Below are positions 10,972 through 23,060 of a DNA stretch of 64,000 nucleotides, in pieces (the stretch's first letter is position 1; every line of letters begins with the position of its first letter). The DNA is from Diplonema papillatum (taxonomy: Eukaryota; Euglenozoa; Diplonemea; Diplonemida; Diplonemidae): NCBI GenBank assembly GCA_030068145.1, contig JAPJBO010000946.1, forward strand, positions 1 through 64,000, written 5' to 3'. The translations under genes and the position numbers were made by a program. The notes under the pieces were generated by a model. It did no database searches and had not been told where the DNA came from. It saw only the letters and a program-made list of their open reading frames with translations.

Positions 10972-13900
10972 CTAGGTTCCGTTTAGGCATCGTTTACTAG
11001 TGTGCGTATTGTATCCGCAGTAGTGGCAGTCACGCATTATTGACCCCCGTCCGCGAGGGCTGAAATAGCATACGTCTTGCTTCGACAGGTAGGTTCCGAA
11101 GGCGTAATCGAGGAGCGGGCTGCTGACGCCGAAGTTGCAGCTGTCGTTCAGGTAGTGGTGCACGTTGTGGTGCGACTTCATGCACTGCAGGTAGCTCGCA
11201 AAGAACTTCGGGAACTCGTAGTTGCCGTACCTGTGGTCAGTTGTTTTTCGGTGCTCGCCAGTGATTTTCCGCTTAGCCAACAAAATGAAAGTGGCTGGCA
11301 AAAAAAATCACGGTTCACAAAAAGAGGTCAAAATTTTCCGACCGATCTTTTTGCATGGTGTTTGGAGGCTCGGCAGGTTGTAGGCTTCTGGGCTTGGTGT
11401 AGAACTGGGTTTGGGTTTGTGTGCTTGCTGTAGAACTGTGTGTAGATGGAATTGAAAGCATGCCACAAGTAAGCCACAAGCAGAGGAAGTACAAGTATCC
11501 ATCTACGTTCGGTAGGTCCATTTGTGCTAGGGTACGGCATATTTTTTGTTTGTGTGTATGTGTGTAAACCCTGAGTGATTTAACACAGCACGCTGCCATC
11601 CGACACTTTTGATATAGACAAGCAAACTTGTTACCATAAACAATGCTGACGGGGTTTTCCAAGTGCAGGGTGAAGAGATCTCTTTGCGAAAACAAGAATA
11701 CACAGTGGCCTGGGCAGAAGCTTAGACGTCCTGCTCTGAACATCCCCGATACCCCCTCAGACAGCATCTGGGGTACAGCCTGATACAAACAAGCTGATGA
11801 CTCTCTATCTTGGTTTGTCTGCGTGATCGAGTGAACGTAGACGAGCTTACCGGGGGTTAACACTGCCTGGGCTACCGAATTTTTCGTCAATGAAAATCCC
11901 TGTGGCGAAAAATAGCTATTTATTCACTGTGATTAATAGAGGAAAAAGGCACTCGAGTTTTTTATTTTTTGGCCACGAGTGCCGGGAGGCACGAGTGGCC
12001 AAAAAATAAAAAACGAGAGTGCCTTTTTCCTCTATTCAGTGGAAAACATAATTTTTTTGCATCGGTCACAAAATTGAGTCACTCCCCAGCCATTTCTTAC
12101 GCGCTGAGATATGGCCTCATGCAAAAAAAGCCGTGAGAAAACCTTTTTGCCCCGAATCGTCCGTTACAAAAAACCTGACACCACGAGCATCTAAGGTGAC
12201 AGACCACTATGCCCATAAGGGAGCGCGCAGAATTTTTGAGCAGTTCGAGTCGACTTCGAGCTCATCCGGAGTCCTAGACGCACGTTTCCGAGGGACACCA
12301 CGAGGAGGTGCAGGTCAGGTTCTTGTCCCCCATGTAAGGGCTATGTTCTCCAAGGCAATGTTTGATAAAAGAAAGGCCAGGCCCCCAGCACAGCGCAGAA
12401 ACAGAGCTGGCTGGAGTGCCTCAGAGTCGAGAGATGAACCTCTGTGCCTGAGGTCCCTCAGGCTTTGCCTTCTGCAGAGAATTCCTTGCCCCGTTTGGTG
12501 CAGTTCCCTTCAGGAAACCCCCGTCTGCTGTGAATTTCTGCAACAATTCGTTCTCGTACATTTGTGAACGTGCAAATATCACCATTGGCGTTCCGTCTGC
12601 ACCGATGGCAGCGCCAAAGATGGCAGCAAAGGCAGCACCAAAGCGTTCTAACAAGTAGCTCTCAGAGGACCACCTCGCACCGCTCTTTCTCCTTCTCTTT
12701 CGTCATCAGCACAGCATTCCTCGTGTGTTCCGACTCACTTTCGGTTGTGCATCAGTCATTTACTTGGTTGGCGACCATTTTTATTCACTTTTGTGTCATT
12801 TATGTGCATCACACATCCTCATTTTTTTGTGCTGTCCCATATTTTTGGAGCCGTGACATAATGAGCGTTTGCGTGACATAATGAGCGTTTGCGTGACATA
12901 ATGGAGTGAAGAAATTTTGTGACCCATGCAAAAAAGTTTTTTAGCCAACCTCACTTTCGTGGAAAAAAGGTTTTTAGGCAAAGAAATATTTTTTAGCCAC
13001 ACAGGAAAAACACTGGTGCTCGCCGCCATCGGCGAAGAAATGCGTAGTTTTGGTTTATTCTGCTTCTTTTCGTGCTACGGCGGGCGTAAGTCGCTCCGGA
13101 GGCGCGCTGCAGGTTGCGGCTCTGCTAAAGTGAATGGCGGCACCGGAGTTGGTGCTGCAGCGGGCGCTCTGGCCGGCGGGTGAGCTCGTCTCGCGGGGGA
13201 TCGCCGCCTTGTAACGCTGCGGGCCCTCTTCTTTCTCGCGACTGCGCGGCCTACGGCGGCGGCTAACACCTTGATGGGAAACTTCAGCTTCCATTGAGCG
13301 GAGGCTACGTCCTGAGGGTACACGGGTTTGGCGTCGTTCATACAAAGGTTTATTCCAAAAGTTCGGCTCCGGATAAGGAACTTTGTCCAAATTTTTAATG
13401 TATGCCGCTGCAAAGAGATGTGTTCACGAAGACTTTCCAAGTTTCCCACTTAGGAGTCGAAATACACTCGATCACTTCGACCCGTCGATTCCCCAGAAGG
13501 CTTTCTGAGCCCCGGGCAACCTCCCTCCTCCTCCGCCCGTATGGGGTGAAGCAGTTGGATCTGCCCGAGGCCACGGCAGGACGGATCTGGCAGGTGAGCA
13601 GCGACACCTTTCGATAGTGCGAGCACGAGTGTACTGGGGAAAGCCTGGGAGCCAAGCCTCACGTGTTCGGCGGTACCGCGGGGCTACGGGCCTGCAGGTC
13701 AAGTGTACTGAGGCTCCAAACTAAAGCATCAAGGCGCGGTGCACCTTGGGGCTTGGCGCTTGCGCGGCCCCCCCCCCCCCTACCCTACCCGGCAGTCCAT
13801 GCTCACCGACCAGCGTACCCACTGTGCTTCTACTTTTATTTCTCAGCTGTTTGTGGTTTAGGCATTTTCCCTGCAGTGTCCAAAACCAAAAAAAAAAACC

Positions 13901-16900
13901 ATGGACATCCCGACGCACTTCCAGCAGCAGACAGCAGAATACAATCGGATTAGCGGGTTTGCGGTCATCCTCACCTATTTGGTTACCACCAAAGTGACAC
14001 GTGGTCTTGAAGCAGCCAACAAACGTTGGGAGGTTTCGCGAGATTTGAAAACTTAGGCAACAAGTGACTTGGGGGCCATCCTACGGTTCCTTCGATGCAC
14101 AACATGGTCAACCGCATTGGGTCGGTCTGTGAATGACGCCTGTAAGTAACGATCTCACTCAGCAAGACGTCGAAACAGAAACACTGTCTGCCATATTGTC
14201 CCGAATCCGCAAGTGTATGCCTGAGAAACGCCCAGCGCAACTTCTTGAGAGTGGGTTGTTCGGCTTGTTCCCGGTGGCTGCAACTGATGGAACGGCCTAC
14301 TTCGACACATCCAGACCTCGCACTGTTATCATTCTGCCAACACGATTTGTTGCAGTGCATTGACTGCCAACAGGAGAAGGAAGTTTGAAAATGTTTCAAG
14401 TGTCGTGCACTTGACCTGAGGGGCGTTCAATGCAGAAGTTTGAGCGAATGCTGAGCCAGAAGCAGCGGAGCCTAGACACAGCGGCCATTGTGTCTGCCAT
14501 GCGCGAGAAGGAGAGCAGTGGATCACGTATGATGACAATCACGTATCACGTACCTCATTCATGCCCCTGGTCTGCTTTGCGTTCTGCGCGTCCGATCGTC
14601 AATGTGGCACATTGATTCGGCCTGCGGCGCGTTATGCCCAGTCGATCGAGTGCCACTGCTTGTTGCGTCGAGGTCCAGCGCGTCGCGTCTCTGGTCGGTC
14701 GTGTCCGAGAAGGAGAGTCGTGTCCGAGAAGGAGAGTCGTGTCCTTCTAGAAGGGCTGCTAAGGACGTTTCCCCCCAGCCGAGGCTCAGATGACCTCTGC
14801 AAACCCTTAAGTATGTCACCCCCCTCAAGTATGTCACCTCTCTTAAGTATGTCCCCCCCCAGCGGATTTCTGCACAAAAGGGGGTGACATGTTCACGGAA
14901 TGGGAGAGTAGGTAGAGGAGTCACAGGGCAGCAGCGTGTCGGGATAGGTACCGCAACTTTTATTGCTGCCTCTAGTCTCGCTGGGTGCCGGTCTTCACCG
15001 CACGCACGCTGATTTGTGGCGACGGTGCTCAAACGGGGGCTTTGAAGAACAGCTGCAAAGAGATGCGTAGTTTTGTTTTATTCTTTTACTTGTTAGTTGT
15101 CGACAACTTGTTTTGTGTGAGGTGTCATTCAGAGAACGAGAAACATACGATTTGCAGTCCGAGTGGTGGTACAGGAAGTGCGTCACGTCATAAGCGAGGT
15201 ACCCGGAAGCGAAACCTCCGAACATCGCGGAGTGGCCGGGGTGGTTCAGCGAGACCACCATGAAGAACTGTGTTGCGTTGCGTGATCACGTTACCCTACC
15301 CAGAGAGAGTTCAGCGGGGACACAGAAACCTCACGTAGAGCATAAGGGTAAAAGCTTGCGCGAAATACGATCTTCAGTACCGATCCTCGGTGTGAAAGCA
15401 TGGCCGAACAATCCCTTGGTCTTGCTTCATGTTCAAGGAATGAAGCCGGTGACGCCAGAATAATTACCACAAGGATAACTGGATTGTAGCGGCCAAGCGT
15501 TCATAGCGACGTTGCTTTTTGATGAAGTATCACTCGAGGATGGTGGACAGGTGGCCATCTGGACAGTCCCCTAGCATATCCCAGGAGGTATTCTACCAGC
15601 ATCCAACCGACGATACCAGCTCGGCGCGTCCAGGAGGATGGCAAGTGTCCGGAAACGGTTCGGTGCGCAGCACTGTGCTTCAGTCCTTGACGCCACGGAC
15701 ACTTTAATAATAGCACGGAACCTGCGTTGCAGACAGAATAGCGGGGCGGGGCCGTACGGCCGGTTTGAAGGAGCCGAAAAAAAATAGGCGTGTCTTTGTT
15801 TGTACGTGCCGGGGGAGGATTAGCCTGTAGGTGGGTGAAGATGATGGCAAGGCTAATCTTCTCTCGAACACGCGGCCAGCGTTCTCTTTCGTGTTTACAA
15901 CGCATTGTTACTGCGAAAAAGAAGGGTTAACTGCAAGGCTGCATACGTTCCAGAACATGTACGCGAGGACAGCCGTGAAGTAAGGCGGGAACGTGAGGCG
16001 CGTTTCGTCGTACGGCGTCAGGTGGTGAAGACCGTGAGCGAAGAAGTGGAAGATGTTAGATGCCGGGGTTCCGGCCTGTGGTGTGTTTACTTACTTTCCG
16101 ACCGAAACCCGTTGGTCGCTGGAAACGAGTAATCCGAAGCCCTAACCCCACAAGGGAGCAGCTGTCGTCTTTCCGTCATTGGATGAATACAGCGACAACA
16201 AGAGTAGTGGCATTCTCACTATTGCGGCCTCCCACCTCTTCTACACCTCTCGTGCCACTGCACAAATCAGAATAGAGCCGTGTCTTTGATTAGAAGACGA
16301 GGCATTGGCTACCTTACCGAGAGTCGTAGTTACTTCCACCGTTTTCCGCGCTTGGCCTGATCTCTCAGCGTTGACATTTAGGGCACTGGGCAGAAGTCAC
16401 ATTCCACTCGCCAACGCGCCCTGGCGTGTGGCGGTAGAAGCTTCAATCCAAGGTGATTCTCGGATTTGTTCCTTTTTCGGAATTCCTGATTCGCGAGCAG
16501 CGGAGAGAGACCTGAGATCGTTATGACAAGCTGAGGGCACTGGTTTGTGCTCAGGCCGGATGATTGAAAAACTCCGAGCCCAAGCTAGAGCTCGGACACT
16601 GCGTCTCCAGAGTAAAGACACGTCAAAAAGGACCCACGTTTGCTGCTGCGAACAGGTAGGTCACGAGGTCTCTTCGAGGAGCCCCAGGGTCCTCGTTTTG
16701 CTGTTATGAAACTCATAAGTTCGACCCGGAGTGTTCGACCCGGAGTTTTTCCTAGAGGCCTTCTGCACCCTGGACAAGAAAAAAGTCGCGGCCCCGATTC
16801 TTGCAAATTCTCGCATGATTCTCGCATATTCTCGCACGTGCGAGAATATGCGAGAATGAGGTTACTCACAGTACGGGATGCTTGAACACATGAGAAACCG

Positions 16901-19462
16901 GCAGGAATCAATGTTTTAGGTCGCCTCCGAGGCTTCCGCGGCGCATTTCTCCGCCACTGGGCTTCCAGACTTCTCCAGCTGCTGCTTCCTCAGTGTGGTG
17001 AACTTTTCTTTTCTCCTCTGCCTTAGTTCGTTTCGTCTGTTCGTGGATGCAGGCTTGCAAAGCTGTTTGTGAACTCGGAAGCCGGATTTGCTTGTGCTTT
17101 TAGCGTTATTTGTGGAGTAGGTCTCCTTGACTCGCTGTCGCTGGGCTCGCTAGATTCCAAGGGCTCGCGGACGTACCTGCCATCCAGAGAGCCTGCAACC
17201 TAACAGTGCACCTGCAAAGGCGGCCCCGAGGCGAACATTCAAAATGCCGGTGCATCCTTGTCAGCAGAGGAAATCGTAGAAGAAAACACAAGAAGCCGCA
17301 GCTGGAGAAGTTGCGGGCACAGTGGCGGACGGAGCACTTGTGAAGCGTGTTTTCGACCATTATGCAAGCGTTGAAAGCAATACCATGGAGCAACCAGAGT
17401 TGTTGTCGACAACACATTGTGTTGAGGTCTCCGTGTCTTGAAAGCAAGACACGATGCCAGCTGCAAGCTGCAGTTGGCGTAGCCTTATTTCGTTCGTTTG
17501 CTATTCACTTGGTATTCTTGTCGGAGCCTCGAATACTGGTCGAATACATGGTTCGGGTTTACACATTCTCGTATTTCACTCGTATCATTCTCGCATGCGA
17601 GAATATGCGAGAATTTCATGCGAGAATGCGAGAATCATTCTCGCATACGAGTCGGATCGGATGTATGCCTAGGGGGAGTAGGTACCCCCGCTACATTTGC
17701 ATCCGTATGTAATTTACATTTTTTGGTCGAAATGTATGTAAATTATACGCGAGTGGGGGGTTTGGTATTCTCTTTCGCTTCACTGTTTGCGACGCAGCGG
17801 TCGAAGCGTTCGAATGGTCAGAGAAAAATAGCAAGAGGCAAGTTCTTGGGATTTGTGTAGGGCGCAAGGCGAGCCGGGACCCGTGGATTCACACAGGCCA
17901 CCTTGCCCCAGGGAGGGGCACGGGCTGTCTAAATTGTCACGAACTGTCCAGTTACAGATCCGCTTTTGGAGAGGACGCGCCATATAACACGCAGACGACG
18001 ACGGGTACATAGTTTTGCGTGGCGCCTCTTCCGTGTGCATTCAATCATGCGGAAAGAAATGTGAAAACTTGCCTAGAGGCTTTTCGTGTTATTTTGCAAG
18101 TGCTTTGAGCTTTGTGTCTGTGCTTTCAGTCGTCTTCTTAACCATGGTTAAGTGCGCAAATGGTGCCAGCCGAAGCTGGTAAAGCTTCGGCGCCGCCCAC
18201 GTTATGTTTGTTATTATAGTAGTTTTGTTAAGCATTGAGTTCTTTTAAGTACATGAACCACATGGATTAGCATGCACTGTTAAGCAGAGGCTGCCAAAAC
18301 TTGCCGCGACACCTATGATCAAAGTAAGTAGGAAAGGAGAAAAGTTGTTTAAAAAAAGAAATGGGGGTTAGGTGATATTTTTTCGACCCTCGTAGCTCGA
18401 GACGTGTGTATGGGTGGTTACCTGTTTGTGGCAGGATAATAAAACCTTCCGGAAAAAATCTTCGTGGTTTTCCTCTCGAAAAAAAGAAGGGGGCAGACCT
18501 CTAGGTGGAACACCCACCTGTGAAGGAAGTACTCGGCGAGGCACCATGTGAAGAGTCCGATGCCGAAGAGCACGAGGGCCTGGGCTGGCGGGACGGAGTT
18601 TTGGTGTGTATGCCACGAACTTCTTCGTGACGCCTCAGGACACTGGACTAGAAGATAAAAATGGGCAAGGGTGGGTGGGCAAGCGAGGGGTAAAATTACG
18701 GTGTTCTTCTCGAGAGCGACGGGGTAATAACCTTTGTACAAGTGTTAGTTCTCGTCGGAATAGTATTAATCTTCTAAGATCTTCGATCTTATACGACTAA
18801 TAAAACCTTCCGGAAAAAATCTTCGTGGTTTTCCTCTCGAAAAAAAGATAGGGGCAGACCTCTAGGTGGAACACCCACCTGTGAAGGAGGTACTCGGCGA
18901 GGCACCACGTGAAGAGTCCGATGCCGAAGAGCACGAGGGCCTGCGCTGGCGGGACGGAGTTTTGGTACAGTGCGAGGATCATGCCGTACGCGATGATGGG
19001 CGGGATGGCGACGAGGACGTACCACCACGGGTACCGGCTCATGCCCTCGAGGGCGGCGAAGGGGAAGATGATCAGCTTGCGCACGACGGGCTGCGACGCC
19101 ATCCAGCCGGGGTAGTTTTCGCCGAGGGCCCACATCTGCGGGATGAACGGCTTGTCGACGTCGACGAGGCCTTCGTACTTTTTGGCCGTCGCCACGTACT
19201 GCTCGGCGCCGAGGATCTCGCCCACCACCAGCGACTCCATCACGCTCTCGGCGTACGCGCTGTGCCGGTGCGGGCTGCTGTCGCCGAAGACCTCGGTCAC
19301 GTCCTTCCCGGTCCACCGGTCGAGGTACGCGGGGCCCCCCGGGTGCTCCTTCTTGAAGCTGCCGGCGTTGACCACCTTGCCCTTGTACACCATCAGGTTC
19401 GGCGCCGCCGCCACCTGCTCGCGCGTGTACTTGTCAACAGCTGGTTTGTCCGTCGCCCCCAT
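10972..19462 (-). CDS. FA2H: Fatty acid 2-hydroxylase with cytochrome b5 domain, 4 exons (18860-19462, 15947-16075, 15149-15267, 10972-11230)
   Basis: This enzyme adds a 2-hydroxyl group to fatty acids of sphingolipids at the ER membrane, taking electrons through its fused cytochrome b5 domain. Exon 1 (201 codons) starts MGATDKPAVDKYTREQ, carries the heme motif HPGG with a later HRHSAY histidine, two hydrophobic segments and the first iron box HRWVFH (residues 194-199). Exon 2 supplies HFFAHGLHH (211-219), exon 3 DVTHFLYHH (to 279), exon 4 KSHHNVHH (302-309) followed by FGVSSPLLDYAFGT. These are the conserved boxes of the FA2H/Scs7 di-iron family. All four junctions are GT-AG and codon phases agree (0, 0, then TC|G making Ser), giving about 369 aa, against roughly 370-385 for known family members. 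Exon 4 runs to a stop at 10972; a small extra 3' exon cannot be excluded. Intron 3 holds a transposon copy, and the end of exon 1 is duplicated within intron 1. Confidence 0.9.
11930..12038. repeat. Large hairpin beside transposon copy 1
   Basis: Arms of about 50 bp (aatagaggaaaaaggcactc ... and its complement ending cctttttcctctatt) surround a short centre near 11985. The right arm is also present beside the second transposon copy (about 53640-53680); the left arm is not. The hairpin lies in intron 3 of the hydroxylase gene. Confidence 0.8.
12053..12935 (-). mobile_element. Deleted pogo/Tc1-like DNA transposon, copy 1
   Basis: Bounded by imperfect 33-bp terminal inverted repeats (ttttttgcatcggtcacaaa at the left, complement of ggagtgaagaaattttgtga at the right). 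A minus-strand 77-codon frame at 12421-12654 encodes ADGTPMVIFARSQMYENEL and later TAPNG. This matches the central part of DDE transposases of the pogo/Tc1 group (AxGxxxPPxxIFKG ... APNGW). The catalytic acidic residues and the rest of the protein are absent, so it is non-autonomous. Copy 2 at 52887-53633 is inverted and lacks about 120 bp found here. A nested pair of gacataatgagcgtttgcgt repeats lies at about 12855-12905. Confidence 0.75.
13055..13449 (-). other. GC-rich exon-like ORF in intron 3 of the hydroxylase gene
   Basis: A minus-strand frame downstream of a possible acceptor (gtgtaccctcag, about 13312) reads DVASAQWKLKFPIKVLAAAV and continues with an Arg/Ala/Pro-rich tail. Its GC-rich composition resembles that of the real exons here. 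I recognise no domain, and it may be a decayed or alternative exon or chance. Confidence 0.25.
13860..14890 (+). repeat. Dispersed repeat D, copy 2
   Basis: Blocks at about 13863-13975, 14365-14515 and 14755-14890 match the reverse complement of 8790-9130. They include the peptide MQKFERML and the triple 'ctcaagtatgtcacc' tract. Relative to copy 1 it carries about 370 bp and 240 bp of extra sequence. Confidence 0.65.
16560..16745 (+). repeat. Dispersed repeat F, one of three copies
   Basis: Shares gtaaagacacgtcaaaaagga and flanking sequence with 30240-30400 and, more briefly, 21640-21700. Located in intron 1 of the hydroxylase gene. Confidence 0.6.
16818..16857. repeat. Perfect 40-bp palindrome
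   Basis: Left arm attctcgcatattctcgcac is followed directly by its exact complement, centred on CACGTG. The octamer GCGAGAAT (or its complement) recurs just upstream and again at 17575-17650, where a second palindromic cluster lies. Both are inside intron 1 of the hydroxylase gene. Confidence 0.9.
17575..17652. repeat. Cluster of GCGAGAAT inverted repeats
   Basis: About eight copies of GCGAGAAT/ATTCTCGC in alternating orientation, able to fold into several hairpins; related to the palindrome at 16818. Confidence 0.8.
18040..18300 (+). repeat. TAG-family repeat fragment
   Basis: Matches the interior of the composite at 5225-5630 and 5800-5885, including the gccgaagc/gcttcggc hairpin at 18169-18191 and the string agtacatgaaccacatggat. 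Confidence 0.75.
18437..18605 (-). pseudogene. Duplicated 3' end of hydroxylase exon 1
   Basis: This 169-bp segment repeats 18798-18966 with about five substitutions. It copies the last 36 codons of exon 1 (QNSVPPAQALVLFG through HRWVFHLE), the GT donor and about 60 bases of intron. The iron box HRWVFH is kept. The nearest good upstream acceptor (ttttatcttctag, near 18650) would read into it in a phase that does not match the exon 1 donor, so it is not a simple cassette exon. It looks like a recent tandem duplication inside intron 1. Confidence 0.8.
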
Positions 19463-19489
19463 TTTGACGAAAGCTCGGGTGTATTATTG

Positions 19490-19655
<166 letters not shown>

Positions 19656-19949
19656 ACCTTTCGTGTGCTGATCGTTTTTTGTTTTCCTCTTTTTTGTCTC
19701 CCTGGGGGTTGTTGTGGCAGCTCTTTTTTGAGGCGCGCGGCTACACCTTGCCTTACCAGCCCACGTCCAATGCTGTTGACATGGAAACCTTCTTCGCGTC
19801 GGCCTTCGATGTTTTTTCGTTGATTGTATATTGCACGGTGTGTGCTCCTGTGGGGGAGCTAAACTCCATCCGGTGCTGCTAGTAGCAGCACATCACATAC
19901 GCGTAGCAGCTATGCCTATACATCGACATACGTAGGTGTATGTATACCA

Positions 19950-20672
19950 TACATCATACATTGCATTCCGACGGACTCCGTCGGACTCACACGGAATAGA
20001 AATATTCCTACACGGACTCACACGGAATCCGTGTGATTCCGTGTAGGGTCAGCCTGGGGTCCGCGTGGCTGTTTTCGACTGAAAAATACTCAGGATATCT
20101 AGTATTCTTAGTCTCTTTGAGCCTCCCCTCGCTCCTCGCAGTCTCCGACGGTGAAGCGGCGAGGCAGCCTCACAGTCTGGCGAGGCAGCCTCACAGTCTG
20201 GCGAGGCAGCCTCACAGTCTGGCGAGGCAGCCTCACAGTCTGGCGAGGCAGCCTCACAGTCTGGCGAGGTTGCCCCGCAGACAACAGCTAGCTGGTGGGT
20301 CCATGCCAGAGAAAGGCCAACAGGAAGGGCACATGAGACCTGTGGTGAGTATGCACAGAAGCCGATACGGGACCCCTTGCTCAACGTCGACATCTTGACC
20401 GTGGGAATAACCTTGCTCGACGACCGCACTAATTCGGTTCCCTCCGGCTCTCCAATGTGTCTCTATTATGTGTAGAAGTAGAAGTAAATATACTTCAGAA
20501 AATACTGAAACGCTGAGTATTTTTACATTGAAAACACTCGCGCGGACCCCAGGCGGACCCCAGACGGACTCACACGGATTCTGCCTAGGGCCCGCCTGGG
20601 GTCCGTGTGAGAGCTGTCGGAGTATAAACAAAAAATCTGCGCGGATTCCGTCGGAATGCTTTGTATGATACA
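19950..20672. mobile_element. Inverted-repeat element with a 21-bp minisatellite core
   Basis: The ends are imperfect inverted repeats: catacattgcattccgacgg at the left and the complement of ccgtcggaatgctttgtatg at the right, each continuing with cggactcacacgga. The centre (20160-20270) holds about six copies of cgaggcagcctcacagtctgg-type units (21 bp). No protein. A second repeated phrase, cccttgtagggctacgtgtg, lies twice just to the right (20679 and 20773). Looks like a MITE-type non-autonomous element. Confidence 0.6.
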
Positions 20673-20679
20673 TGTAGTC

Positions 20680-22555
20680 CCTTGTAGGGCTACGTGTGGT
20701 GCTACGTGGTACGCTACTACGTCCTTATGGAAACGTAAGCGTATGTATACCATACATACTACCCTGTTGACCCTTGTAGGGCTACGTGTGTTGCTACGTG
20801 GTATGCTACTATGCCAGGTGGTATGTATACGTGGGTGCTGGAGTACACTGTGTACGCTTCTACGATAGTTTACAGCGGGAACCGGAGCAAAGCGCATGGC
20901 AGGAAGAGCACCTTCCCGAACCAAGGTTCGCAATTCTGATCACCGCCACAGCACGCTTGTGTCTACGTATTTCTCGCCGACACGATGCTTGTGGGGCAAG
21001 TGCCAAGGTTGGTACTGAAGCGAAGGCGAAAAGCGAAGAAATTGTGTCGATGCGCATTTTTTGCCGGGTGGGAGGGAAGCAGGTGAGAGGAGAGGGTTTG
21101 CCAGAACTGTACGTTCTCTTTTCTTCGGAGTAGAGCTCGCTTGATAATTTAGGGTTTTGCTTCAAGCCTCCAGGTGACTCTCGGCAGCTTGGAATTGTGG
21201 CCCCGGCGAACTACTTCTCTTCGATATCAGCAACGACATGGCGTCAGCGGTGGAGAAAACGTGTCGGTGAATGCCCTTTTGGTTGGTAATTTTCTGTCGC
21301 ATCCGGCTTCATCCCTTGAACATGAAGCGAGACTAAGGTTCGTTAGGCCGTGCTTTCACGCCGAGTATCGGTACTGAAGTTCGTGGCAAGCCTTTACCCT
21401 TATGCTCAACGCAAGATTTCTGTTCCCGCTGAGTTTGACTCAGAACACCTCCGTAACGTGTACCAGATGCGCCGTTTCGTCATTCTTCCGAAGCGAAAGG
21501 TTCGCTTCGGACTCCGGGTGACGGGACGATCGGAAGACGGGTCCTCTTTCGCCAAGCAGACGCTTGGCCGATTGATGTGGAATCACCATTGAACCCTTTA
21601 GCGGATGGGGGACATGTATTCAAGTCAGAAGGTGGGTTGGAGTTCAGACGCTGCGCCTCCACGGTGAAGACACGTCAAAAAGGATCAAAGATTCCCCTGG
21701 AGATTCCGTCGCCGACGATATGCTAGTCTCTCCCGCGATCTCTGGCGGGACCCTCCCTCCTCCGAAGGAACGAGGAAGAGCTGATTGAAGTTGATTGCAA
21801 GTTTTCGACTCCCCCGCTGACTGAACGAGCGGCGGGGTTTCTTCCCACGCTAGGTAGATAAAAAGGAAAAGAATGAGCACGACAGAGGGCCAGCTACATC
21901 TATAGCATCGGATAACAGGGCTGAGATGGCCTCTACCATGTCTGTGCGTACAAAAGTCAATGTGCTCTGAGTACGTAAGCCTTTTGGACTGTGTACGTGT
22001 ATACAAGGACCGGCTACACCTTCCCTGTAACTAGGCGTGGCCTCTACCCGTGCTTGGACGTGCGTTCATAGGCCCCGGTTCCCTTGGTACCCAAGGTTTT
22101 CTGGCGCTTGTTTTGCCAGCCATTTCGGATGAGGGCCCGTCCAGGACGGATCTGGCGTTCGACCGCGAAAGGCCTCGGGATTTGCAGCATCTCCGGGTCA
22201 TGGAAGTGTGTCGTCGTCTGTCGCCAATGCTTTCTCGGTCTTTTATGGACCTCGACTGGTTGGTCAGTGACGTTTCCCGGCCGTTTTTTTCAACTTACAC
22301 CGCTCTAGAGCAAGTTTTCGGGATTTTCCGGATGTTCTTAGGTTCCCCTTCGTGCTGGGTGCTAGTCGGGCTGGTTTTGTGGCTGCTTTTTCGGTTCCAA
22401 TCATGGCAGGCAATCCGGAAACATTGAAGAGTCACAAGGTGACCCGCCTGACTGGGGAGTACGAAGGGGGGTACCGAGCGAGAATGCAAGCCTTGAGTGA
22501 TGCATTAGCTGCGGGCAAGAATGGGCTGTCTTGACTATTTCTACACGGTGACAGC
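20680..22555. other. Spacer between the hydroxylase and transporter genes
   Basis: No convincing gene. A short match to dispersed repeat F lies at about 21640-21700. The plus-strand ORF at 22050-22427 has no recognisable domain. Confidence 0.4.
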
Positions 22556-22559
22556 CGAT

Positions 22560-23060
22560 CCCGGATGGGAAGACATCCAGAAGCACCTCCGCCCGTGTGT
22601 TTTTCGTTACCGTCGACGCTACCGATCGCAGCAATCCGACCATCGCGCCGAAGGCAAGACGCTGGACGGCTATGCCCACAGCGGTCTCCAATCACGTGAG
22701 TTTTTTTCGTTAGCGCACGCGTCGTCGCTACCGATCGCAGTAATCCGGTCATTGGTTCTCTCTTGCGCCGGAGGCAAGCAAGACGGACTGGACAGCCATG
22801 CCCACAGCAGTTCCCGAGCACGTATGTTTTTTTCGTTACTGTGGGACTCGTCGTCGCTACCGATCGCAGTAATGCGCCCATTGGTTCTCTCTCGCGCCGG
22901 AGGCAAGCAAGAAGGACTGGATAGCTATGCCGACAGCGGTCCCCAATCACGTACGTTATTTCGTTACCGTCGTCGCTACCGATCGCAGTAATCCGTCCAC
23001 TGGTTCTCTCTCGTGCCGAAGGCAAGCAGGACGGACTGGACAGCTATGCCGACAGCGGAC
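22560..23060. repeat. About 120-bp tandem repeats grown from the transporter's last exon
   Basis: Four degenerate units share ctaccgatcgcagtaatccg, tggttctctct and gccggaggcaagcaagac blocks. The right-most unit is the coding 3' end of transporter exon 4 (SAVGIAVQSVLLAFG to the stop at 22976). The other three lie downstream of the stop, so the gene's terminal coding segment and 3' flank have been amplified in tandem. Confidence 0.75.
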
